In this document: positions 1-7,600 of the stretch, in pieces | How the letters are laid out: each line of letters starts with the position of its first letter | How positions within the stretch are numbered: the stretch's first letter is position 1 | Assembly: GCA_017305535.1 (NCBI GenBank) | Contig: JAFKKN010000001.1 | Location: 169,145 to 233,144 of the forward strand | DNA from: Hyphomicrobiales bacterium | Lineage (GTDB): Bacteria; Pseudomonadota; Alphaproteobacteria; Rhizobiales; Xanthobacteraceae | DNA: 64,000 bases | Direction of reading: 5' to 3' | Notes under the pieces: generated by a model | The model's input: the letters and a program-made list of their open reading frames with translations, nothing else | Database searches by the model: none | What the model was told of the DNA's origin: nothing | Program-made: the position numbers and the translations under genes

Positions 1-839
1 TGCCGGATCGCCGCAAGGGCTATACGCAGAAGGCGGTGGTCGGCGGCCACAAGGTCTATGTCCGCACCGGCGAATACGACGACGGCCGGCTCGGCGAGAT
101 CTTCATCGACATGCATAAGGAAGGCGCGGCGCTGCGCTCCTTCATCAACAACTTCGCCATCGCGGTGTCGCTCGGCCTGCAATACGGCGTGCCGCTGGAG
201 GAGTATGTCGACGCCTTCACCTTCACTCGCTTCGAGCCCGCCGGGCCGGTGCAGGGCAACGACTCGATCAAGTACGCGACCTCGATCCTCGACTACGTGT
301 TCCGCGAACTCGCGGTGAGCTACATGGGCCGCTACGACCTCGCCCATGTCGATCCGAGCGAGACCGGCTTCGACGCGCTCGGCAAGGGCGTCGCCGAAGG
401 CAAGACGCCGGAAGGTTCGCCCCCGCCGGCGATGAAGTACCTATCGAAGGGCCTCACCCGCTCGCGCACCGACAACCTGGTGATGATGCGCGCGGCTCCG
501 ACTTCGCACGAAGGCGGCGCGCATAATGCAACAGGGAACGCGGCGGCCAGCAACGTCACCGCGCTCGCCACCTCGCGCGCGGGCGATGCCGCCACCGCGC
601 TGAAAGCCGAACTGGTCGAGCCGCAACTCTCGCCCACCGAAAAGCTCGAAGCGCAAGCCTGGAGTAAAGCCGGCACCGCCGCCGCAACCGCCGCGCCGAC
701 CAAAGCCGAACGCCGCGCCGAAGCCAAAGCCAAAGGCTACGAAGGCGAGATGTGCTCCGAATGCGGCAACTTCACCCTCGTCCGCAACGGGACCTGCATG
801 AAGTGCGATACGTGCGGGTCCACGACGGGGTGTTCGTGA
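1..839 (+). CDS. nrdJ: Vitamin B12-dependent (class II) ribonucleotide reductase, C-terminal part
   Basis: C-terminal portion of the adenosylcobalamin-dependent ribonucleotide reductase, which makes deoxyribonucleotides without needing oxygen. The frame is open from base 3, so the start lies left of the window; about 278 codons are visible. The first ~150 residues match the TSCPD-type region of NrdJ ([33 protein letters not shown]). An Ala/Thr-rich low-complexity linker follows (about 480-720), then a cysteine-rich tail from about 753 (CSECG ... CMKCDTCG ... CS). Such a tail is known in class II enzymes to carry the re-reducing thiols or a zinc ribbon. A hairpin terminator follows 30 bases after the stop. 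Identification is firm; the catalytic core is not in view. Confidence 0.95.
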   Translation, partial: PDRRKGYTQKAVVGGHKVYVRTGEYDDGRLGEIFIDMHKEGAALRSFINNFAIAVSLGLQYGVPLEEYVDAFTFTRFEPAGPVQGNDSIKYATSILDYVFRELAVSYMGRYDLAHVDPSETGFDALGKGVAEGKTPEGSPPPAMKYLSKGLTRSRTDNLVMMRAAPTSHEGGAHNATGNAAASNVTALATSRAGDAATALKAELVEPQLSPTEKLEAQAWSKAGTAAATAAPTKAERRAEAKAKGYEGEMCSECGNFTLVRNGTCMKCDTCGSTTGCS

Positions 840-869
840 AGGTTGGTAATTTGATTTCAAGCAAAGTTA

Positions 870-899
870 GACGGCCGCTTGAAAGAGCGGTCGTCTTTT
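870..899 (+). terminator. Rho-independent terminator of nrdJ
   Basis: Ten-base stem GACGGCCGCT / AGCGGTCGTC (one G-T pair), six-base loop TGAAAG, then TTTT. It lies just after the nrdJ stop and separates nrdJ from the AT-rich gene that follows. Confidence 0.85.
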
Positions 900-927
900 C
901 AAGGACCTATTGGAGGCAACTACGAAA

Positions 928-2022
928 TTGACCATCCATAAATCTAAAATGGATTGGCTTGAGGAGATGGTGCCGAAGCACAATAGGTTGACTTCTGCAA
1001 TCGAACCTCTCTTGAAGAGCTTGCTTGCTACCAAAGGTATCGACTTCCTGAACGTTCAAGGACGCACAAAGTCTGAAAAATCTATACTTGAGAAATGCGA
1101 TCGAAAAAATTACAGCGATCCGGCGAAGCAGCTAACCGATATTTCTGGCATAAGAATTATCACTTTCCTAGAAAGCCAAGTAAAAGAGATTGTTGATCTG
1201 GTTAGATCAAATTTTGATATTGATGAAGAGAATAGCTTAGATCGGGATGAGATTCTTGGGTCCGATCGTATGGGATATCGATCGTCTCATTTCATTTGCA
1301 CCTTGAGCAACTCTCGCGAGACACTTCCTGAATACGAAGGTCTTCAAGGACTAAAATTTGAACTTCAGATACGAACGGTGCTTCAGCATGCTTGGGCTGA
1401 ACTTGCCCATGATCGCTCGTTTAAACTGGGACTAGAACTGCCTAGACAAATCCAACGGAAGTTAAATCTCTACTCAGGTATGCTTGAGATTGTTGATTCT
1501 GCCTTCGATGAGATAGCTCAAGAAGTTGACGAGTACCGCTCATCACTAAATGAGCGACACGTTGATCAGATATGGGAAGCAGACATTAATTCTATCTCTC
1601 TTGAGCAATATCTCAACGAGGTATCCAAAAATCAAAACATAAAGCTCACCAAGATGGAGGTGCCGACCGAAGTAATAGAAGAGCTAAGAAGATTTGGATT
1701 GGAAACCATCGGCGACCTAGCTCGGATTAGCACTCCGAAGCTCATGACGGAGATCACCGATCGAACTACGACGGCGACCGGCCTGCTTCGCGACATAATG
1801 ATGCTAGATGACCTCGACAAATACTTCTCAAAGAAGCCTGCTTGGGGCGTAATCGCGCTTGCTGAAAGCAAACCTCTTGTTTTGAAATATGGTCCGGAGA
1901 AGCTCGCCCGCCACTTGAATAATTGGGATATTCATCTACTAGTTGACGATGATATTTGGGTGAGAAATTATGGAGACATGATTTCTGCTTTTAAAAAACT
2001 AATGTCACCAACTCGCAGATAG
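928..2022 (+). CDS. RelA/SpoT-domain protein (small alarmone synthetase-like) with HhH-like C-terminal region
   Basis: Protein of 364 residues from TTG at 928, preceded by GGAGG at 912-916; an upstream in-frame TTG at 910 precedes that site and is less likely, and ATG 949 is a further alternative. Residues ~40-165 carry RelA/SpoT synthetase signatures: GRTKSEKSI, DISGIRI, GYRSSH (G-loop) and FELQIRT followed by HAWAELAHD. This suggests pyrophosphate transfer from ATP to a nucleotide or RNA acceptor. No HD hydrolase, TGS or ACT domain is present, so it is not a full Rel/SpoT. Residues ~245-290 look like a helix-hairpin-helix or RNA-polymerase alpha-CTD-like module (LRRFGLETIGDLARIS). The last ~70 residues are unrecognised. 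Base composition is far lower in GC than the neighbours (two 60-base lines counted at 35% and 50%), a sign of transfer. No partner antitoxin gene is visible. Domain call firm, role unknown. Confidence 0.85.
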   Translation: MTIHKSKMDWLEEMVPKHNRLTSAIEPLLKSLLATKGIDFLNVQGRTKSEKSILEKCDRKNYSDPAKQLTDISGIRIITFLESQVKEIVDLVRSNFDIDEENSLDRDEILGSDRMGYRSSHFICTLSNSRETLPEYEGLQGLKFELQIRTVLQHAWAELAHDRSFKLGLELPRQIQRKLNLYSGMLEIVDSAFDEIAQEVDEYRSSLNERHVDQIWEADINSISLEQYLNEVSKNQNIKLTKMEVPTEVIEELRRFGLETIGDLARISTPKLMTEITDRTTTATGLLRDIMMLDDLDKYFSKKPAWGVIALAESKPLVLKYGPEKLARHLNNWDIHLLVDDDIWVRNYGDMISAFKKLMSPTRR

Positions 2023-2204
2023 TAGTGAACTATCCGTTATCACCCAAGATAAATGACAGAGACGAATCTCCCCGGCTTTCCACGATCAATTGCCCGCACT
2101 TCCTCAAAATCGGTATCTGTATCGCTTCGTGCTCACTCTTCCGCTATTGGCGAGTTTGAATAAGAGGCCGAGCTCGCACGGACAGTAAAGTTCGTCGTCG
2201 AACC

Positions 2205-2268
2205 ATGATGGTGGGGAGTTGTTCAGCGGCCGCTTATAGCCAAGCGGAAAGCCGTGCTGCGCGGACAA
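2205..2268 (-). pseudogene. Fragment of a paralogue of the small secreted protein at 3462-3821
   Basis: On the minus strand this stretch encodes GFPLGYKRPLNN, matching GFLPGYEQPLNN in the intact gene at 3462-3821. At DNA level, bases 2221-2240 agree with 3681-3700 at 18 of 20 positions, and similarity fades after that. There is no signal peptide and no matching C-terminus, so it is a remnant. It lies between the RelA/SpoT-like gene and the desaturase; the rest of 2023-2285 holds nothing recognisable. Confidence 0.6.
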
Positions 2269-2285
2269 ACATTTCCGCCCCCGCC

Positions 2286-3299
2286 TCACCCCTCGGCTTC
2301 CTGCTCCGCCATCGAACGCTGTCCTCCAGTATCCGCATTTCCGGAGCGCGTGGCTTGCGCGCCGCCCTCGAAAATGTCCTGCACCAGCCCGACTTTCCCG
2401 AGGCCGCGGATGATCAGGCCGGTGATGTCGATTTCGTACCAGGCGTGCGAGATGTAGGCGTCGCGGGGGAAGCGGTGATGGTTGTTGTGCAGGCCTTCGC
2501 CCAGCGTCAGGATCGACACCAGAAACTGGTTGGTGGTGCCGTCGTTGATCTCGAAGCGGCGATAGCCGTAGCGCCCCTCGCTGTGGCAGACCGAGTTGAC
2601 CAGTGAGGTCATCGTGGTGGTGACGTAGTTGCGGAACAGGCCGGAGAACAGCACGCAGCCGATCATGGTGTGGGTGCCGCCGGCCGCGTAGCCGATGGCG
2701 GCCGGAATGAAGACGATCGACGACAGGTACCAGAACCAGCGCGTGCGGACGAAGAACATCGCGATCGGATCGGCGAGAATATCCTTGGCGTAGTATTCGC
2801 CCTGCGTCGTGGCCTGATCGAACACCCAGCCGCCCTGCGCGTGCATCATGCCCTTGATGGTGCTGAGATAGCGGTTGCCGACGCCGTCATATCGCGGGCT
2901 GTGAACGTCGCCCGGCTTGTCGGCGTAGAGGTGATGGCGGCGATGATTGGAAACCCATCGCAGCACCGAGCCCTGCATCGCCATGGTGCCGATCATGCAG
3001 AAGAACGCCCGCATCACCGGGCCGCAGCGAAAACTGCGATGCACCAGCAGGCGATGCATCCCCGCGCCCATGCCGAACATGGTCAGGAAATACATGCCGG
3101 CAAAGACCGCGATCTCGGTCCAGCCGATGCCCTGCGTCACCACCCAGATCAGCGCGGCGGCCGTCCCGCCGTAGAGGATGGCGAACATGAGACGGATTTC
3201 GCGAACCTTGGCGTCGACCTGCGGGCCTTCCAGCAGCACCCCCGGCGGTACTTTCGGGTCCGCATCCTGCTCCGAGACAATGCCCTCGATCGTGGTCAT
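2286..3299 (-). CDS. Acyl-CoA/acyl-lipid fatty acid desaturase
   Basis: Integral-membrane di-iron desaturase, 337 residues, introducing a cis double bond (delta-9 type likely) into a fatty acyl chain at the cytoplasmic membrane. The three histidine boxes are present and well spaced: HRLLVH at 82-87, HRRHH at 119-123 and HNNHH at 271-275; NSVCH near 235-239 supplies the extra metal-ligand region seen in acyl-CoA desaturases. Hydrophobic segments lie near 36-57, 62-80, 95-110, 187-207 and 208-225. The start at 3299 (MTTIEG) was chosen because the frame upstream has no good initiator and codes non-conserved sequence. It is monocistronic; the next upstream gene starts 160 bases away. Substrate is inferred from family only. 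Confidence 0.9.
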   Translation of the reverse strand: MTTIEGIVSEQDADPKVPPGVLLEGPQVDAKVREIRLMFAILYGGTAAALIWVVTQGIGWTEIAVFAGMYFLTMFGMGAGMHRLLVHRSFRCGPVMRAFFCMIGTMAMQGSVLRWVSNHRRHHLYADKPGDVHSPRYDGVGNRYLSTIKGMMHAQGGWVFDQATTQGEYYAKDILADPIAMFFVRTRWFWYLSSIVFIPAAIGYAAGGTHTMIGCVLFSGLFRNYVTTTMTSLVNSVCHSEGRYGYRRFEINDGTTNQFLVSILTLGEGLHNNHHRFPRDAYISHAWYEIDITGLIIRGLGKVGLVQDIFEGGAQATRSGNADTGGQRSMAEQEAEG

Positions 3300-3461
3300 T
3301 TCAGCCGATCCATTCTCTTGGGAACCAACGCGTTTGCGACGCAGCGTACAGGTCCATGTTATTACTAACACGGACTCGATTGGTCGCGGAAGCGCGGATT
3401 GGAGACCTGAAAAGACGCTATTTGTGCGGGGCGAAAGCCGCGGACGTCATCACGCGTCCCC

Positions 3462-3821
3462 TCACCCGCACGTCCACACCGCGCCGATCGGCGTCTGTGT
3501 CCAGCACGGCCCAAAACTGCCGCCGTTGTAGCGGCCGCGGTAGAAGCCGGGGCGGCCGGGATAGCGCCACTCACCGTTCCAATTGTAATAATAGGGCGTC
3601 GGGCCAATGTACCAGTGGCGCGGTTTGCGGCGCGCGTTGCGCAGCACGGAGGCTTCCTGCTTGAACAGCGGCGCGGCGTTGTTCAGCGGCTGCTCATAGC
3701 CCGGCAGGAAGCCGTAGTTATGTGGACGCAGCGCGTTCTTCTTGTGGCGCGGCCCCGCCACCGCGGCAGTGGCCACAAGCGACAGGACGATGACAATCGA
3801 CAGGCGTATGAATCGCGACAT
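3462..3821 (-). CDS. Small secreted hypothetical protein, Tyr/Trp/Gly-rich
   Basis: Protein of 119 residues with a clear Sec signal peptide (residues ~1-22, ending ATAAVAG). The mature part is basic and aromatic: GFLPGYEQPLNN near 38-50, then WYIGPTPYYYNWNGEW and a C-terminal GGSFGPCWTQTPIG with two cysteines (CW, TCG). It resembles short exported proteins common in Bradyrhizobium relatives; no function is known to me. The start at 3821 was chosen for the signal peptide; an upstream extension is possible but codes low-complexity Arg-rich sequence. A fragment of a paralogue lies at 2205-2268. The gene sits between a chromate transporter and a desaturase, all leftward, but with gaps that argue against one operon. 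Confidence 0.75.
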   Translation of the reverse strand: MSRFIRLSIVIVLSLVATAAVAGPRHKKNALRPHNYGFLPGYEQPLNNAAPLFKQEASVLRNARRKPRHWYIGPTPYYYNWNGEWRYPGRPGFYRGRYNGGSFGPCWTQTPIGAVWTCG

Positions 3822-3891
3822 GAACCGAACCTCGTACTCCGGTTTTAGCATTCGCATCCCGCTACCGCGATCACTTTTGCAGATGTCGTGC

Positions 3892-5118
3892 TCAAACAAC
3901 CGCCAGCAACGCCATCGCCGTTCCCGCCGCGGCGCTGAGGACGACAACGATCCACGGCGGCGCGCGCCAAGCGGTCAGCAGCACGAAGCCGACCAGCGCC
4001 ACGCCGAAATCGGCGGACGTGTGCACGGTGGACGTCCACACCGGATCGTAGAGCGCCGCGCCCAGCAGGCCGACCACGGCGGCATTGACGCCGCGCATCA
4101 TCGCTTGCGCGCTCGCCCGCGTGCGAAACGAATCCCAGAACGGCAGCACGCCGATCAGCACCAGCATGCCCGGCAGGAAAATGCCGACAAGGCCGAGGCA
4201 CGCGCCGGCGATACCGTGCGGGTTCGGCGTGACGACCGTGCCGAGATAGGCCGCGAAGCTGAACAGCGGTCCCGGCACCGCCTGCGCGGCGCCATAGCCG
4301 GCCAGAAACGCATTGTCGCTCAACCAGCCGGGCGAGACGAAGGCCTCGCGCAGCAGCGGCAGCACGACATGGCCGCCGCCGAACACCAGCGCACCCGATC
4401 GGTAAAACGCATCGAACAGCGCCACACCCGACGATCCGGTCACCTCCCGCAATACCGGCAGTCCCGGCAACAGCACGAGGAAGCAGATCAAGGCGACGAC
4501 ACCCGCGGTGCGCGACACTGGCATTTTAACGTGCCCCGACGGCGCCGGTGCATCGCTGCGACACAGCCACAGGCCAGCGACCGCGCCGATGGCGATCGCG
4601 CCGATCTGCGCGATCGACGATGTGCTCAACAGCAGGATCAACGCCGCCACCACCGCGATCGATGCGCGTTCGCGATCGGGGCAAAGATTACGCGCCATGC
4701 CCCACACCGCCTGCGCCACGATCGCCACGGCGGTCAGTTTCAATCCGTGCAGCAATCCGTCGCCGATCGGCCCGCTCAATGCGCCCGCGCCATAGGCGAA
4801 CAGCACGAGGGCCGCCGCCGACGGCAATGTGAATCCGATCCACGCCGCCAGCGCGCCGGGATAGCCGGCGCGCATCAGGCCGATCGAAAACCCGACCTGG
4901 CTGCTGGCAGGCCCCGGCAGGAACTGGCACAGGCCGACCAGATCGGCGTAAGCGTGCTCGTCGATCCATTTCCGGCGCAGCACGAACTCGTTGCGAAAAT
5001 ATCCGATATGCGCGATCGGGCCGCCGAAGCTGGTCAGCCCAAGCTTGAGAAAGGCGCGCAGAACCTCCACCGGCGCGCCGCGCTGGACGGAGGAGCTTTC
5101 ATTCGCGGAGATATCCAT
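3892..5118 (-). CDS. chrA: Chromate transporter (CHR family, two-domain)
   Basis: Inner-membrane transporter of 408 residues, the size of long-chain ChrA proteins with two homologous halves. The N-terminal half has the family signature GGPIAHIGYFR, then a W..E..Y.DLV segment and CQFLPGPASSQVG. The second half repeats it as FGGGHVVLPLL and AAQAVPGPLFSFAAYLG. About ten to twelve hydrophobic segments are visible. Family members export chromate, reducing Cr(VI) toxicity, although many homologues are annotated without proof. No chrB-like regulator is next to it, so induction by chromate cannot be inferred. The start at 5118 gives the usual short hydrophilic lead. Confidence 0.88.
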   Translation of the reverse strand: MDISANESSSVQRGAPVEVLRAFLKLGLTSFGGPIAHIGYFRNEFVLRRKWIDEHAYADLVGLCQFLPGPASSQVGFSIGLMRAGYPGALAAWIGFTLPSAAALVLFAYGAGALSGPIGDGLLHGLKLTAVAIVAQAVWGMARNLCPDRERASIAVVAALILLLSTSSIAQIGAIAIGAVAGLWLCRSDAPAPSGHVKMPVSRTAGVVALICFLVLLPGLPVLREVTGSSGVALFDAFYRSGALVFGGGHVVLPLLREAFVSPGWLSDNAFLAGYGAAQAVPGPLFSFAAYLGTVVTPNPHGIAGACLGLVGIFLPGMLVLIGVLPFWDSFRTRASAQAMMRGVNAAVVGLLGAALYDPVWTSTVHTSADFGVALVGFVLLTAWRAPPWIVVVLSAAAGTAMALLAVV

Positions 5119-5237
5119 CTGTCACGCGTCGTCGCACATATCACGACACTCTATCGCAAACCGGCTGCCTTGCACCCTCGCCGCTCGATATCTAATTGTG
5201 ATCGATACCATCCGCATGACATCCCCCGGAGCTCCGC

Positions 5238-6116
5238 ATGACCGACGCCCCCTACACGCCGCCCAAAGTCTGGACCTGGAACAAGGAGAACGGCGGCAAG
5301 TTCGCGTCGATCAATCGCCCCACCGCCGGCCCCACGCACGAGAAGGCGCTGCCGGTCGGCAAGCATCCGCTGCAGCTCTATTCGCTGGCGACACCGAACG
5401 GCCAGAAGGCCACCATCATGCTGGAGGAGCTTCTGGCGTCAGGCCACAAGGGCGCGGAATACGACGCCTGGCTGATCAAGATCGGCGACGGCGAACAGTT
5501 TTCCTCCGGCTTCGTCGACGTCAATCCGAACTCGAAGATCCCGGCGCTGCTGGATCGCACCAATCCCGACAAGCCGATCCGCGTGTTCGAGTCCGGTTCG
5601 ATCCTGCTCTATCTCGCGGAGAAGTTCGGCGCGTTCATTCCGAAGGACGCCGCTGGCCGCGCCGAGTGCCTGTCGTGGCTGTTCTGGCAGATGGGCGCCG
5701 GGCCGTATCTCGGCGGCGGCTTCGGCCACTTTTATGCTTACGCGCCGACCAAAATCGAATACGCGATCGATCGTTTCGCCATGGAAGTGAAGCGGCAGCT
5801 CGACGTGCTCGACCGCCAGCTCGCCGATCACGAATACATCGCAGGCCCAGATTACACCATCGCCGATATCGCGATCTGGCCGTGGTATGGCGGGCTGGCG
5901 AAGGGCGTCATCTACGGCGACTCCGCCACCTTCCTCGATACCGCGAGCTACAAGAACGTGCAGCGCTGGACCGCGCAGATCGCGGCGCGCCCGGCGGTGA
6001 AGCGCGGCCGCATCGTCAACCGCGTCACTGGCGAGCCGTCACAGCAACTGCACGAACGCCACGACGCCAGCGATTTCGAAACGAAGACGCAGGACAAGCT
6101 GGAAGCCGCGAAGTAA
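5238..6116 (+). CDS. yghU: Glutathione S-transferase, YghU type (glutathione-dependent disulfide-bond oxidoreductase)
   Basis: Cytosolic protein of 292 residues. Residues ~46-135 form the thioredoxin-like GST domain (LQLYSLATPNGQKATIMLEEL, then NPNSKIPAL and ESGSILLYLAE), and ~145-265 the helical domain (WLFWQMGAGPYLGGGFGHF, YIAGPDYTIADIAIWPW). The long N-terminal lead (PPKVWTWNKENGGKFASIN) is characteristic of YghU/YfcG-like enzymes, which reduce disulfides and organic hydroperoxides using two glutathiones and keep a Thr/Asn pair rather than a catalytic Cys; TPNG is seen here. GGAG lies 7 bases upstream of the ATG. It is divergent from chrA and stands alone. Confidence 0.9.
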   Translation: MTDAPYTPPKVWTWNKENGGKFASINRPTAGPTHEKALPVGKHPLQLYSLATPNGQKATIMLEELLASGHKGAEYDAWLIKIGDGEQFSSGFVDVNPNSKIPALLDRTNPDKPIRVFESGSILLYLAEKFGAFIPKDAAGRAECLSWLFWQMGAGPYLGGGFGHFYAYAPTKIEYAIDRFAMEVKRQLDVLDRQLADHEYIAGPDYTIADIAIWPWYGGLAKGVIYGDSATFLDTASYKNVQRWTAQIAARPAVKRGRIVNRVTGEPSQQLHERHDASDFETKTQDKLEAAK

Positions 6117-6168
6117 TTGCCGTGCGCGGCGAATGAATGGCTCGTGTGGAGGCACAGCATTTATTTCT

Positions 6169-6197
6169 GTCATGGTCGGGACAAGCCCGGCCATGAC
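6169..6197. repeat. REP-like palindrome, class A
   Basis: GTCATGG...CCATGAC with arms ATGGTCGGG / CCCGGCCAT (one G-T pair) around ACAAG. The same unit occurs at 25276-25301 and 45122-45146. It lies between two genes and is typical of dispersed intergenic palindromes in this bacterial group. Confidence 0.8.
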
Positions 6198-6223
6198 TGC
6201 GGGTAATATGAAGCATGACAAAC

Positions 6224-6249
6224 AAAAGCCCCGCTCACGCGGGGCGTTT
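6224..6249 (-). terminator. Rho-independent terminator for the PsiF-repeat gene
   Basis: Seven-base stem GCCCCGC / GCGGGGC with a TCAC loop, preceded on the plus strand by AAAA, so that leftward transcription reads a T-run. It lies 35 bases after the stop of the 6284-6505 gene; the plus side has GTTT, so weak bidirectional action is possible. Confidence 0.8.
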
Positions 6250-6283
6250 GCATTGTGGTGAGAAGTCTGATCGCGCGAGCGCT

Positions 6284-6505
6284 TCAGCTTCCCATGCACT
6301 TCTTGACGTAGCTTTTCTTGGCCGCGCCCGAGAGCGGCTTGCCTTCGGCGCTCTTGGCGTTGGTCTCGCAGCACTTCTTCATGAAGCTCGACTTGGCGGC
6401 GCCAGCCAACGGCTTGCCGTCGGCGCTGACGGCGTTGCAGGACTGCGCCAGTGCGGGGCCGGCGGCAAACAGGGTCAACACGGCAATCAAAGACAGGCTT
6501 TTCAT
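6284..6505 (-). CDS. PsiF-repeat small secreted protein
   Basis: Protein of 73 residues with a signal peptide (~1-20, GPALAQ). The mature part is two copies of the PsiF motif: ADGKPLAGAAKSSFMKKC and AEGKPLSGAAKKSYVKKC, each bounded by cysteines. PsiF of E. coli is a phosphate-starvation-inducible periplasmic protein of unknown function. A GGGAG site precedes the ATG and a terminator follows the stop, so this is a complete single-gene unit. No Pho box was identified by eye. Confidence 0.88.
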   Translation of the reverse strand: MKSLSLIAVLTLFAAGPALAQSCNAVSADGKPLAGAAKSSFMKKCCETNAKSAEGKPLSGAAKKSYVKKCMGS

Positions 6506-6692
6506 GGTCGTCTCCCGGAGGTTGGGCGCTCAGCGTACCTGAACCCATCGCGCTGACAACGCCCCAAAGGCAAAATTGTTTGCTTGCGCCCGGCCCGCCG
6601 CAGCACGAATCGCCCGCAAAACCGGCCGGCGCAACCCAGCTTTGCTCCCGCGCCGTTTTACTTCGCCCCCGCCAGCCCCTAAACGACGGCAC

Positions 6693-7592
6693 ATGTCGAA
6701 ACCGCCGTCCGATCCCCGCCTCGTGGGCTTCCTGCTGCTCGTCATCACCATCTTCGCCTGGGGGCTGAACTGGCCGGCGGTGAAGGTGCTGCTGCTGGAA
6801 TGGCCGCCGTTCTTCTCCCGAGGCGTGGCCGGAGTCACGGCGGCTGTCCTGCTTGCCGGCATCGCGCTCTGGCGCGGCGAGAACCTCGCGGTCCCGGCGC
6901 GCTTCTGGCCCCGGCTCGGCTTCGCCGCTTTTACCAACGTCTTCGCCTGGATGGGGTTCGGCACGCTGGCGATGAAGTACCTGCCGATCAGCGAGGCGGC
7001 GCTATTGGCCTACACCATGCCAATCTGGACCATGCTGTTCGCCTGGCCGGTGCTCGGCGAGCGGCCGACCTTGCGCGGCGTCGCGGCGCTGGTGCTTGCC
7101 TTCGCCGGCCTCGCGGTACTGTTCAGCGGCCAGAGCCTCGCCTTCGATCAGACCAAACTCATCGGCGTGGTGACGGCGCTAAGTTGCGCCATCCTGTTCG
7201 CCTTCGGCAGCGTTACCGCACGAACGCCGATCCCGCTGGGGCGGTTCGGGTTGGTGGCCTGGCAACTGATGCTCGGCTGCGTTCCGATGATCGTGATCGG
7301 GCTGATCTTCGAGCACCCGGATTTCGGTGCGTTGTCGCCGCGCGGCTGGGCGCTGATGCTCTACATGACGCTGGGACCGATGGCGATCGCCTACGTCACC
7401 TGGTTCGGCGCGCTGAGCCGCCTCAGGCCGGCGGCGGCCACCACCGGTTCGCTCGGCGTGCCGGTGGTCGGCGTCTGTGCCGGCGCGCTGTTTCTCGGCG
7501 ATCCCTTTGGTGCGCGTGAAATCATCTCGCTGGTGCTGACGCTCGCCGGTGTCGCGCTGGCGCTGCGCCGCGATCCGCCGCTGGTGGAATAA
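6693..7592 (+). CDS. EamA/DMT-family membrane transporter
   Basis: About 299 residues with ten hydrophobic segments in two five-helix repeats, as in drug/metabolite transporter (EamA, RhaT-like) permeases. Recognisable parts are WGLNWPAVK in the first helix, EAALLAYTMPIW at the end of repeat 1, LTLGPMAIAYVTWFGAL in repeat 2 and VPVVGVCAGALFLGDP near the end. Substrate cannot be predicted; relatives export amino acids, metabolites or drugs. The ATG at 6693 gives the usual short lead; the frame is open further upstream but codes Arg/Pro-rich sequence. No strong ribosome-binding site is visible. Confidence 0.85.
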   Translation: MSKPPSDPRLVGFLLLVITIFAWGLNWPAVKVLLLEWPPFFSRGVAGVTAAVLLAGIALWRGENLAVPARFWPRLGFAAFTNVFAWMGFGTLAMKYLPISEAALLAYTMPIWTMLFAWPVLGERPTLRGVAALVLAFAGLAVLFSGQSLAFDQTKLIGVVTALSCAILFAFGSVTARTPIPLGRFGLVAWQLMLGCVPMIVIGLIFEHPDFGALSPRGWALMLYMTLGPMAIAYVTWFGALSRLRPAAATTGSLGVPVVGVCAGALFLGDPFGAREIISLVLTLAGVALALRRDPPLVE

Positions 7593-7600
7593 CGCGCGGC

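Noticed and set aside
928..2022. Full-length bifunctional Rel/SpoT
   Set aside because: No HD hydrolase, TGS or ACT domains; length is half of that family.
3742..5241. 499-codon plus-strand frame across chrA
   Set aside because: Antisense to the chromate transporter; Arg/Gln-rich low complexity.
6039..6692. 217-codon minus-strand frame over the PsiF region
   Set aside because: Shadow of the real PsiF-repeat gene and of a REP element.
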